Assembly: GCF_000315365.1 (NCBI RefSeq) | Contig: NZ_CAOS01000012.1 | Span: forward strand, 1-64,000 | Direction: 5' to 3' | DNA: 64,000 nt | Source: Desulforamulus hydrothermalis Lam5 = DSM 18033 | GTDB lineage: Bacteria > Bacillota > Desulfotomaculia > Desulfotomaculales > Desulfotomaculaceae | Shown: piece after piece, positions 1 through 7,236 of the stretch | Layout: every line of letters begins with the position of its first letter | Numbering within the stretch: the stretch's first letter is position 1 | Notes under the pieces: generated by a model | Databases searched by the model: none | The model's input: the letters and a program-made list of their open reading frames with translations, nothing else | What the model was told of the DNA's origin: nothing | Program-made: the position numbers and the translations under genes

Positions 1-31
1 GGCCACGCGTCGACTAGTCAGGGGGGGGGGG
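1..31. other. Synthetic primer/adaptor tag at contig edge
   Basis: The first 18 bases, GGCCACGCGTCGACTAGT, contain back-to-back MluI, SalI and SpeI sites and match, from memory, the constant part of commercial RACE anchor primers and of arbitrary-PCR primers. They are followed by CA and a run of eleven G. This is a laboratory oligonucleotide, not genomic DNA, and was probably carried in from a gap-closing or walking PCR product. The transposase frame on the minus strand runs into it and stops at a TAG made by the SpeI site. Confidence 0.88.
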
Positions 32-625
32 ATCATCTCCCATGCCCAGTACGACGGTTTTCATCTGGTCGGTCAGCATTACCTTTGGGATGCCCCCAAA
101 ATATTCAAAAGCATGAATCAAGCAACGAAGAAAGCTGTGAATGTCACAACGCTTAGTGAACTCTATATAGGTGGAACGAGAGTACCCCAATACCATGACA
201 AATACCGGCACTTTTCGGACTGTACCGTCCAAATCTACGTAATCACACAGTCCCCAGTCGACCTGTGCATATTCACCAGGTTTAGTCTCGTAACGAAGAA
301 CAGCGGGAACTTGTTTGGGAGGACGAAAGTCCTTCACATAGTCTTTCAAGATGGTACGTCCCCCGGTATACCCCTTTTCTCGTAGAAGATCGAATAAAAC
401 CTCGCAGTTATAGATACCTTCTTGAAGACGTTCCTGCAGGAACGGTTTATACGGATCAAGCTTGGAACCACGAGATTTACGGTTTCCCTTTTTGGGGGAG
501 AATTCACCCCGGAGATATCGGCGAACTGTATTTCGAGAATGCCCCGTTAGACGGGCAATTTCACGAATTGTCCTGCCGTCGGCCCTTCTGGTATGGGGGG
601 ATATCACTATCCCACTCCTTAGCAT
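14..625 (-). CDS. istA: IS21-family transposase IstA, N-terminal part
   Basis: About 195 genuine residues remain of a protein that is usually near 400-500. The N-terminus carries a helix-turn-helix (IREIARLTGHSRNTVRRYL, about residues 19-37), followed by the start of the DDE integrase core with YAQVDWG (first Asp) and LTDQMKTVV (second Asp). The ATG at 625 follows an AGGAGGG ribosome binding site. The last residues (a run of Pro, then Asp) are encoded by the poly-G of the synthetic tag and are not real. The catalytic Glu and the C-terminus are absent, so the fragment cannot be an active transposase as it stands here. Confidence 0.88.
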   Translation of the reverse strand: MLRSGIVISPHTRRADGRTIREIARLTGHSRNTVRRYLRGEFSPKKGNRKSRGSKLDPYKPFLQERLQEGIYNCEVLFDLLREKGYTGGRTILKDYVKDFRPPKQVPAVLRYETKPGEYAQVDWGLCDYVDLDGTVRKVPVFVMVLGYSRSTYIEFTKRCDIHSFLRCLIHAFEYFGGIPKVMLTDQMKTVVLGMGDDPPPPD

Positions 626-738
626 GTGTCTCCCTCCTAAGATTAACTTGGCCGTTAATTACGAAGGGGATATATTCGCTAAGGGTGGGTCATTTTCTTT
701 CCGGCGAACCTGGGTCAATTATATCCCGGCGGTGACAC
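32..738 (-). mobile_element. IS21-family element, left end, truncated
   Basis: The segment holds the 5' part of an istA-type gene and, outside it, the terminal region. Two 21-bp direct repeats of the form TGGGTCA-N8-CCGGCG lie at 686-706 and 711-731, the multiple terminal repeat arrangement typical of IS21 ends. Read on the minus strand the outermost sequence begins TGTCACCGCCGGG or TGTGTCACC near 736-738, which fits the 5'-TG terminus of the family. The other end, the rest of istA and istB are missing because the contig ends in the tag at base 31. The exact terminus is an inference. Confidence 0.72.
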
Positions 739-1868
739 AGGTTGATTGTTCATTTTTAGATAATTATTTTAAGCCAAAGGCATATGGGAGATTAGGTTAT
801 GACCGCAAGGCTCTCTTTAGAGCTCTTCTGCTTAAAAAACTAATGAGGCTTTCCACTACCAAGACCTTGGTAAATTGCTTGCAGTATTCTCCAATATTGG
901 CATGCTGGTGTGGTTTTCATACAGGTAAAAAAACTCCTTCCGAAAGTGTTTTCTCTAGATTTGAGGAGCAATTGAGTCAAAACGGAATCAACACGGTAAT
1001 GGGAGAAATTTGCGAAAAACTGACCATAGAAATTCTTAAAAAGGTTGATGCCACATCTGAAGTTGTAATAGACAGTACAGACATCCCAGCCAAGGAGACA
1101 CCATCTACCGAAACCGAAACGGGTGCAGCATACGGATACCGAACCGCTTCAGCTGAAGAAACCAGTATTTTTTATGGTTTCAAAGCACATCTTGCTGTAG
1201 TAAATATGCCAGTTGGGCCATTACCTTTGGCGGCTAGAGTAGCTCCAGCAAACTGCTCCGACATGGAGCTTGCCGATAAACTAATAAAAGAAGCCTGTGA
1301 ATTTTACAAAAATGTTGTAGGGAAAGCCCCCCACTTCTACATTATGGATGCCGGATATGATGCTGAGGCTATTTATAGTCAGGTTCTTGAGTTGGGCGGG
1401 CAAGCAATAATTAAGCTAAACCCAAGAAATCAGAAAAACAGAAATAAGGATCATACCAGTGACGGTACCCCTTTGTGTCCGGCAGGATATGCAATGGTCT
1501 ATCAAGGTACTGAAAAAAATATTGGGGCAAACAAGTTTCGGTGTCCCCAAAAATGTGGCCAGCAGGTAACTTGCCAGGGGGAATGCAGCAATCAAACTTC
1601 CTATGGTTATCAGAAAAGAGTTTACTTCAAGGATAACCCACGGTATTTTTGTAGCCCACATAGAGGAAGCGACAACTGGCAAAAGATTTACAATAAGAGA
1701 AGCTCGATTGAAAGACTATTCTCTTTACTAAAATGCCATTTAAACATGGGTAACCTGACAAAAAGAGGGATAGAGAAAGCATTTACTGACACAATGCTTT
1801 GCCTCATAACATACCTGGCAGTAACCCTGACAGAGTTAAAACGCCAGAAAATACAGAAGGCGGCATAG
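624..1868 (+). CDS. IS4/IS5-type DDE transposase, 5' end uncertain
   Basis: This is a Transposase_11-like (DUF772/DDE) transposase. The catalytic triad can be seen as VIDSTD (first Asp), IMDAGYD (second Asp) and SSIERLF (Glu), with a Cys-rich insert (CPQKCGQQVTCQGEC) before the Glu, as in many IS1182-like proteins. It would cut and paste its own element. The frame is open far upstream, but the first recognisable family sequence is VDCSFLDNYFKPKAYGRLGYDRKALF, coded from about 741. Everything upstream of about 738 looks like the end of the neighbouring IS21 element, and the ATG at 624 has no ribosome binding site. The native start may therefore have been removed by the IS21 insertion. No convincing terminal inverted repeats were found by eye. 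Confidence 0.7.
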   Translation: MCLPPKINLAVNYEGDIFAKGGSFSFRRTWVNYIPAVTQVDCSFLDNYFKPKAYGRLGYDRKALFRALLLKKLMRLSTTKTLVNCLQYSPILACWCGFHTGKKTPSESVFSRFEEQLSQNGINTVMGEICEKLTIEILKKVDATSEVVIDSTDIPAKETPSTETETGAAYGYRTASAEETSIFYGFKAHLAVVNMPVGPLPLAARVAPANCSDMELADKLIKEACEFYKNVVGKAPHFYIMDAGYDAEAIYSQVLELGGQAIIKLNPRNQKNRNKDHTSDGTPLCPAGYAMVYQGTEKNIGANKFRCPQKCGQQVTCQGECSNQTSYGYQKRVYFKDNPRYFCSPHRGSDNWQKIYNKRSSIERLFSLLKCHLNMGNLTKRGIEKAFTDTMLCLITYLAVTLTELKRQKIQKAA

Positions 1869-2236
1869 GTTAAACTATTTTTGGTGCCTACTTTAGTCTA
1901 GGGGGTTTTTGCGTCCATTTTTACAGAAATAGTTGATAATTATTAACATTCAGGGTAACGGAGCTAAAAACCCTGAGAATTTAGTGACATAGGCTTATTA
2001 TATGGTAGTTGTTTTTTTACATTTTGCAATTGGCTCAAATTTTAATAGATTCCGCTCACGTATTCTTCACTGCTGCGCTTAATTTTGGACATAAAAATAT
2101 GGCGACAGGTATCCGTAGACACCTGTCACCCCAACATTTGACATAGAGCCAAAACTTAAAGGATGTGTGTTTTAACAATCTCTTGGCAAAGTACGGGCAA
2201 CGGAACTGTTTGACAACCGTTCAGCACTGTATAAAT
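1869..2236. other. Intergenic stretch without a gene
   Basis: This 368-bp AT-rich stretch follows the transposase and lies at the 3' side of the minus-strand deacetylase. It contains a 7-bp perfect hairpin (TCAGGGT...ACCCTGA, 1951-1977) that could end transposase transcription, and a second inverted repeat (GGCGACAGGT...ACCTGTCACC, about 2102-2131, one mismatch). No open frame with a ribosome binding site is seen on either strand. It probably includes the right end of the IS element. Confidence 0.5.
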
Positions 2237-2980
2237 TTACAGACTGTCCATAGGATCATAGACGGCAACATCATTGTCGTCCCATTGTAACAATTGAGAT
2301 AAGGGAACCACCCGGTAGCCTTTTTCTTGCAGGCCTTTTAACAGCAAAGGGAGGGCCTCCACTGTTTTGCTCCTGTCAAGTCGGCCGTCATGTAAAAGGA
2401 TAATATAGCCGGGTTTTACTTTGTTTAATACACGCTGCGCCATTTCCTGAGGAGTTGTCGCTGAGCGGTTTTCGATGGTTACTGACCATAAAATTTCCTG
2501 CATGCCAAGACTGGCGGCTGCCTGCTCAGCGTAACCGGTGGTTAAGCCTTTGGGAGAGCGGAAAAACACAGGTGCGATACCGGTTGTTTCAATAATGGTT
2601 TGCTGGGCAGTGGCTAACTCGGTATAGGTTTCCTCCGGCGACAGTTCAGTAAGCTTGGGGTGTGTCATGGTGTGGTTGCCCAGTTCATGGCCTTCGGCAA
2701 CAATTCTTTTGGCAATGTCAGGATGAGCCTTGACGTTATTGCCTACCATAAAAAATGTGGCCGGTGTGTGAGATTGCTTTAGTGTATCAAGCATCGGTAC
2801 GGTATAGCGAGGGTCCGGACCGTCGTCAAAAGTTAAAGCCACAATTTTATCGCCGGTTTCCTTACGATAAACAGCTTTGCTGCCTAACGCAGCCTTAATA
2901 CCGCTTGAACTGAAAAAAATCAAGCAAATCATTACGGCCAACAAGCCGGGAAACATCCTTTTGGCAACTGGCAAAAACAT
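2237..2980 (-). CDS. Polysaccharide deacetylase (NodB/CE4), membrane-anchored
   Basis: This 247-residue protein is a CE4 deacetylase that would remove acetyl groups from N-acetylated sugars of peptidoglycan or a related glycan outside the membrane. An N-terminal hydrophobic segment (about 8-33) serves as signal or anchor. The NodB motifs are TFDDGPD (50-56, catalytic Asp and metal Asp), HTMTH (103-107, metal His pair) and a late LLHDG. The usual RPPYG motif reads RSPKG here, which is unusual. It resembles PdaB-type sporulation deacetylases in size. The ATG at 2980 is chosen because GGGAGGT sits about 7 bp upstream; a GTG at 2986 is too close to it. It is transcribed alone, away from the HD-GYP gene. 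Confidence 0.88.
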   Translation of the reverse strand: MFLPVAKRMFPGLLAVMICLIFFSSSGIKAALGSKAVYRKETGDKIVALTFDDGPDPRYTVPMLDTLKQSHTPATFFMVGNNVKAHPDIAKRIVAEGHELGNHTMTHPKLTELSPEETYTELATAQQTIIETTGIAPVFFRSPKGLTTGYAEQAAASLGMQEILWSVTIENRSATTPQEMAQRVLNKVKPGYIILLHDGRLDRSKTVEALPLLLKGLQEKGYRVVPLSQLLQWDDNDVAVYDPMDSL

Positions 2981-3184
2981 AGACACACCTCCCTTAATGG
3001 TAAAAATAATTTAACTAATTAATTCGTAAATGATCTTATTTATACCTTTAAAAAAATTAAAATTTTTTCAAGTTAAAATATTGTCATAGCTGTGGTTCAA
3101 AAGTAATTTTAAGGCGAAAAAACAGAGGAATTTAAAGGAAAAAGTAGAATATTTTAACCCAGCAACAACAGACGGAGGTATAAT

Positions 3185-4306
3185 ATGCGACGGGTGTCTC
3201 TGCAACATGTAAAACCCGGCATGAAGGTCGGGCGCCCGGTTCTCAACAGTAACGGTCAAGTACTTTTGAATGCTGGGGTCATACTGAACGAAAGATACAT
3301 AGCACGATTAAAATTACTGGGGATCCCGTCGTTATACATTGATGACGGCTTTCTACCGGACATTCAAGTTGACGACGTAATATCCTGCGAAACCAGGATG
3401 AAGGCCGTAAAACAAGTCAAAGAGCTGCTGAAAGCCCACTCTATGTCTCTGGGGAACAGTGCGACTGAAATGGAAAAAGTTTACTCCACCATTAATGACA
3501 TTATTGACCAGCTGTTAAATAACAATAAATTAATGGTGGAACTGTCAGATATACGTTCATTGGATGACTATGTTTTTGCACATTCAGTAAATGTCTGCGT
3601 GCTGGCTCTCATGACAGGTATTTCCCTGGGCTATGAACGTCCTAAGCTGTTTCACCTGGGCATGGGTGCCCTGCTGCATGATATAGGTAAAATTTTCATA
3701 CCTAAAGAAATTTTAAATAAACCAGGGGCCTTAACCGAGGAAGAATACAATGTTGTAAAAAAACATCCTGAATACGGGCTGGAAATACTCAAAAAAAACC
3801 CCCAGGTAAGCAGTTTGTCAAGATTGGTGGTTTACCAGCACCATGAGCGGTTCTGCGGCTCAGGTTACCCGCAGGGGTTAAAGGATTCGGAAATACACGA
3901 GTTTGCTCAAATTACCGGTATGGTGGACATGTATGATGCCCTTACGGCCGACCGTGTCTATCGCAAAGCTTTTCCACCCCATGAAGCTTACGAAATGATT
4001 GCCGGGTCGGGAGATTACCTGTTTGCTTTTCATATAATTCAACCCTTTCTGGCGAATATTGCTGCTTATCCGGCAGGAACAGTGGTTGAACTAAGCACCC
4101 GAGAAGTTGCAGTGGTGGTGCGTACCAGGAAAGGATTTTCTTTATATCCCCGGGTGAGACTATTGTATGACAGAACAAGAAAACCGGTAACCGATTTGAT
4201 TGAAATTGAACTGTCTGAACACCGCAATGTGGTAATCAGCCGGGTGCTGGGCGAAGTGGAGCTGATGACCGCAGAGCAAGAAGCAGGCAATAAAAATAAA
4301 CAATAA
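3185..4306 (+). CDS. HD-GYP domain protein, probable c-di-GMP phosphodiesterase
   Basis: This 373-residue cytoplasmic protein has an N-terminal region of about 60 residues of the kind seen in many clostridial HD-GYP proteins, a linker, and an HD-GYP domain at about 125-270. LLHDIGK gives the HD pair (H165, D166), QHHE supplies H219 and H220, and GSGYP is present. The usual HHExxDGxGYP motif reads HHERFCGSGYP, so the conserved Asp is Cys224. The last 90 residues are a basic extension without a clear family. The likely role is hydrolysis of cyclic di-GMP, opposing the GGDEF protein at 16.3 kb. The ATG follows GGAGGTATA. Activity is inferred from the family and the changed residue could matter. 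Confidence 0.87.
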   Translation: MRRVSLQHVKPGMKVGRPVLNSNGQVLLNAGVILNERYIARLKLLGIPSLYIDDGFLPDIQVDDVISCETRMKAVKQVKELLKAHSMSLGNSATEMEKVYSTINDIIDQLLNNNKLMVELSDIRSLDDYVFAHSVNVCVLALMTGISLGYERPKLFHLGMGALLHDIGKIFIPKEILNKPGALTEEEYNVVKKHPEYGLEILKKNPQVSSLSRLVVYQHHERFCGSGYPQGLKDSEIHEFAQITGMVDMYDALTADRVYRKAFPPHEAYEMIAGSGDYLFAFHIIQPFLANIAAYPAGTVVELSTREVAVVVRTRKGFSLYPRVRLLYDRTRKPVTDLIEIELSEHRNVVISRVLGEVELMTAEQEAGNKNKQ

Positions 4307-4476
4307 TAAACCGGGGCGTGGTAGCTTATTTGGATTTTTTGCAAAACCCATAAAGTAAGCAAGCAGCTTGGCTGCTGGCGGTGAAACGGCTTAGCGATAA
4401 CCGGTTGACAGCTGCGCTTTTGGTTGACCGGATTTTATAACCGGTTCAGCGTAAATAATATGGTAGAGGTGGTTGC

Positions 4477-5616
4477 ATGAGCAAATGGCGCAACATTGCA
4501 GTTTTTACACTGTTGCTGGCCTTTTTATCCGGCATCATGTTCACGGCCGGCTGTACCCTGATTAAAGATATTGCACCAAAGCAAAACACCGCAGGCTCAC
4601 AAGAAGGGGTAGCTGATGCCGGGGTACCCGGCGTAGGGCCCAACACCATTGCAGACATTGTGGAAAAAGCCGGGCCGGCAGTAGTTAAGATAACCACCGT
4701 GGTAGAGGTAGGCGGATATCAAAACCCCTTATTTAATGATCCTTTCTTCCGGCAGTTCTTTGGTCTAAGACCTGAACCGCAATATCAGAGCGGTCTTGGT
4801 TCAGGCTTTATTATTTCAAAAGACGGCTATATTCTTACCAATGAGCATGTAATCGAGGGAGCTCAAAAGATCAGTGTTCTGGTTAAAGGTCATAAAAAGC
4901 CTTTTGCAGCTAAGTTGGTAGGGGCAGACCCTGCTCTTGATTTGGCCGTTTTGAAGATTGACGGCAGTGACTTGCCGGTTCTTACACTGGGCGATTCCAA
5001 CCGTATCCGGGTTGGCAACTGGGTAATTGCCATTGGCAGTCCCTTCGGGCTTGAAGACACCGTAACTATTGGCGTGATTAGTGCTAAAGAAAGGCCCTTA
5101 GAAATAGACAACCGTACTTTTGAACATTTGTTGCAAACTGACGCATCAATTAACCCTGGCAACAGCGGCGGGCCGCTGCTGAATTTAAACGGCGAGGTAA
5201 TTGGTATCAATACTGCCATAAATGCCCAAGCTCAAGGCATTGGTTTTGCCATTCCCACCAGTACGGTAAAGGAAGTTATCAATGAATTAATTGAACAGGG
5301 GAAAGTGAAAAGACCCTGGATAGGAGTTCAAATCCAGCCGGTGACGCCGGACATAGCCAATTACCTTGGCTATGAAGGCTCGGCAGGAGCGGTGGTGTAC
5401 GGGGTCGTAGCGGGCGGGCCTGCTCACAAGGCCGGGCTGCGGCAAGGAGATATTATTTTAAGCATTGACGGCAGTAAAGTAGCAACACCGGATGAGCTGA
5501 TTAAAATTATCCAGAAAAAGAAAGCAGGTTCCCATATTGTATTAGAGGTTTACCGCCAGGGCAAGACAATTAAGGTTACTGTACAAACTGAAGAAAGACC
5601 GGCTGAAGGAAGATAA
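4477..5616 (+). CDS. htrA: HtrA/DegP-type serine protease with one PDZ domain
   Basis: This envelope protease degrades or senses misfolded proteins outside the membrane. The 379-residue chain starts with a hydrophobic segment (10-25) ending in TAGC, which could be a weak lipobox or a plain anchor. The trypsin-like domain shows the triad H124 (TNEHV), D155 (DLAVLK) and S230 (GNSGGPL). A single PDZ domain covers about 280-372. The GC-rich linker 35-55 is low complexity. The ATG at 4477 has AGAGGTGG just upstream. It stands alone in its transcription direction, with a palindromic hairpin at 5618-5641 right after its stop. Confidence 0.95.
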   Translation: MSKWRNIAVFTLLLAFLSGIMFTAGCTLIKDIAPKQNTAGSQEGVADAGVPGVGPNTIADIVEKAGPAVVKITTVVEVGGYQNPLFNDPFFRQFFGLRPEPQYQSGLGSGFIISKDGYILTNEHVIEGAQKISVLVKGHKKPFAAKLVGADPALDLAVLKIDGSDLPVLTLGDSNRIRVGNWVIAIGSPFGLEDTVTIGVISAKERPLEIDNRTFEHLLQTDASINPGNSGGPLLNLNGEVIGINTAINAQAQGIGFAIPTSTVKEVINELIEQGKVKRPWIGVQIQPVTPDIANYLGYEGSAGAVVYGVVAGGPAHKAGLRQGDIILSIDGSKVATPDELIKIIQKKKAGSHIVLEVYRQGKTIKVTVQTEERPAEGR

Positions 5617-5617
5617 G

Positions 5618-5641
5618 ACAGGGCACATGATGTGTCCCTGT
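5618..5641 (+). repeat. Palindromic repeat, left copy; also possible htrA terminator
   Basis: ACAGGGCACATGATGTGTCC begins 2 bp after the htrA stop and recurs exactly at 5901-5920. Each copy is itself a near-perfect palindrome able to form a 10-bp stem with a 3-base loop. The two copies bracket the long intergenic repeat at 5668-5895. Confidence 0.8.
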
Positions 5642-5667
5642 TTCAGAATGTAGACAAAGGAAAGACA

Positions 5668-5895
5668 AAGTGGTTTTATGATCCCCTGTCAGCGACTTGT
5701 CGAAGCACCGGTCACAGCACTTGATAAGCGAAGGAGTCATTGGGGTGGCGCCCACAGGACGTGGGCGCCAGCCGAACCGGGCCAGGATGGTCCGTTTGAG
5801 GCGACCCCAAGGGCGACCGTAGCGAATCATAGTGCTGTCGGTGCGTAGACCGGAGCTAAAGGGGATCATAAGCCACAGGTAATGTTTGTCAACAC
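5668..5895 (-). repeat. Intergenic repeat family, copy A (full length)
   Basis: This copy is about 230 bp and lies between htrA and larA. On the minus strand it contains the conserved blocks TGACAAACATT, GTGGCTTATGATCCCCTTT, CTACGCACCGACAGC, ATGATTCGCTACGGTCGCC and a 10-bp GC-rich hairpin (TGGCGCCCAC-AGGAC-GTGGGCGCCA, about 5747-5771). The minus strand stays open as a frame through the block, but the other copies carry 10-bp length differences and shifted frames, so coding is unlikely. It could be a structured RNA, a 3'UTR element or a non-autonomous mobile unit. Confidence 0.8.
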
Positions 5896-5900
5896 TCTGG

Positions 5901-5923
5901 ACAGGGCACATGATGTGTCCTGT
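5901..5923 (+). repeat. Palindromic repeat, right copy
   Basis: This is the second copy of ACAGGGCACATGATGTGTCC, 283 bp after the first and on the far side of intergenic repeat copy A. It forms a hairpin with one G-T pair and is followed by TGTTATTGTTTT, so it could also act as a weak terminator or attenuator ahead of larA. Confidence 0.75.
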
Positions 5924-5961
5924 TATTGTTTTGGGGGCAAACTAACAGCGGAGGTGCTGCT

Positions 5962-7236
5962 GTGGAAATACCTTTCCGCTACGGTGACCAAACCGTTAAG
6001 ATTAATATAGAAGACCGTAACCTAGCCGGTATCGTACAGACAAATTTGCCGGCTGCCCCTAACCAGTCAGAGGAGGTGAAAAATACTCTGGCGCATCCCA
6101 TCGGCAGCAGCAAACTGCGGGATCTGGTGTTAAAAAAGCAGCCGGCTTCCATTGCCATCCTGGTTGCGGATGTATCCCGACCTATACCATACCGGGCTGT
6201 CTTGGAACCTGTTTTGCAAGAAATACTAACGGCCGGCGTTAAAAAGGACCAGGTTAAATTTATCATTGCTACCGGCGCCCACCGACCCAATTCAGTAAGC
6301 GAAATCAAAAAAGTATTTGGTCCTTTGGCGGAACAATATCTGTTTTTCAACCATGATTGCGACCGCTGTTTGGTTAACCTGGGCCGGCTTAGCAGCGGTA
6401 CCGAATTATATATTAATAAACAAGTAATTGAAGCTGCAATGGTTATCACTGTTGGCAATATTATGCCGCATAACCTGGCTGGGTTTTCCGGCGGTCCTAA
6501 ACTCATCCTGCCGGGGGTTGCCGGCCGAAAAACCATTGAGCAAAATCACGGCATGCTGACCTGCCAAGGAGTGGGCCCCGGTAAAATTGCCGGCAATCCG
6601 GTGTCAGAGCAGATAATGGAAGCGGCACAACGGGTAGGAGTTGACTTTGCGGTAAATGTAATTATTAATGAAGAAAATGAAATCATCAAATGTTTTGCCG
6701 GTGATCCGGCTGCTTCTTGGCTGACAGGGTGTGGCTGCTGCCACAACCTTTACCGACAAAAGCTACCGGCGCCGCAGCAAGTGGTAATAGCCGGCGCCGG
6801 AGGATACCCGCGGGATATAAATTTGTACCAGGCGGTCAAAGCCCTGATCAACGGTGCCGGGCTGGCGGCAACCGGCGGTACAGTGGTGCTGCTGGCCCGC
6901 TGCCAGGAGGGAATTGGCGAGCCGGTTTTTCAGCAGTGGTTGGAGCAAGCCAGATCCCCCCATGAAATTATGCGCAAATTTCATGAGCAGGGCTTTGTGC
7001 TGGGGGGGCATAAAGCATACCTGCTCAGCAAAATTATGCAAGAAAAGGAAATAATCTTAATTTCTGATTTAGCCGGCTCACAAAATCAGGTGCCTTTGCT
7101 TAAAAATGCAGCAGATTGGCAAACCGCAGAGAAGATGCTTGTCAGGAAATATGGTCCGGCCTACCGGGCATTGGCAGTTCCTTTTGCCGGGTTGGTCTTT
7201 CCTCTTTCCGGCCAGGCTATGTTGTCCGACAAGTAA
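5962..7236 (+). CDS. larA: LarA-family nickel-pincer racemase/epimerase-like protein
   Basis: LarA racemises lactate using a nickel pincer nucleotide attached to a lysine; related proteins act on other 2-hydroxyacids. This 424-residue protein keeps the family landmarks: DVSRP, TGAHRP (first catalytic His), PHNLAGFSGGPK (second catalytic His and the cofactor lysine) and NHGML (nickel His). The GTG at 5962 is preferred because GGAGGT lies 6 bp upstream; an ATG at 5926 has no such site. No larB, larC or larE cofactor genes are nearby, so the cofactor must be made from elsewhere or the substrate is different. Its 3' end overlaps the convergent deacetylase gene by 76 bp. The exact substrate cannot be told. 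Confidence 0.85.
   Translation: MEIPFRYGDQTVKINIEDRNLAGIVQTNLPAAPNQSEEVKNTLAHPIGSSKLRDLVLKKQPASIAILVADVSRPIPYRAVLEPVLQEILTAGVKKDQVKFIIATGAHRPNSVSEIKKVFGPLAEQYLFFNHDCDRCLVNLGRLSSGTELYINKQVIEAAMVITVGNIMPHNLAGFSGGPKLILPGVAGRKTIEQNHGMLTCQGVGPGKIAGNPVSEQIMEAAQRVGVDFAVNVIINEENEIIKCFAGDPAASWLTGCGCCHNLYRQKLPAPQQVVIAGAGGYPRDINLYQAVKALINGAGLAATGGTVVLLARCQEGIGEPVFQQWLEQARSPHEIMRKFHEQGFVLGGHKAYLLSKIMQEKEIILISDLAGSQNQVPLLKNAADWQTAEKMLVRKYGPAYRALAVPFAGLVFPLSGQAMLSDK

Noticed and set aside
5576-5911. Long minus-strand frame after htrA
   Set aside because: It overlaps the htrA end and lies in intergenic repeat copy A. Equivalent frames in copies B and C differ by indels that are not multiples of three, and none has a good ribosome site.
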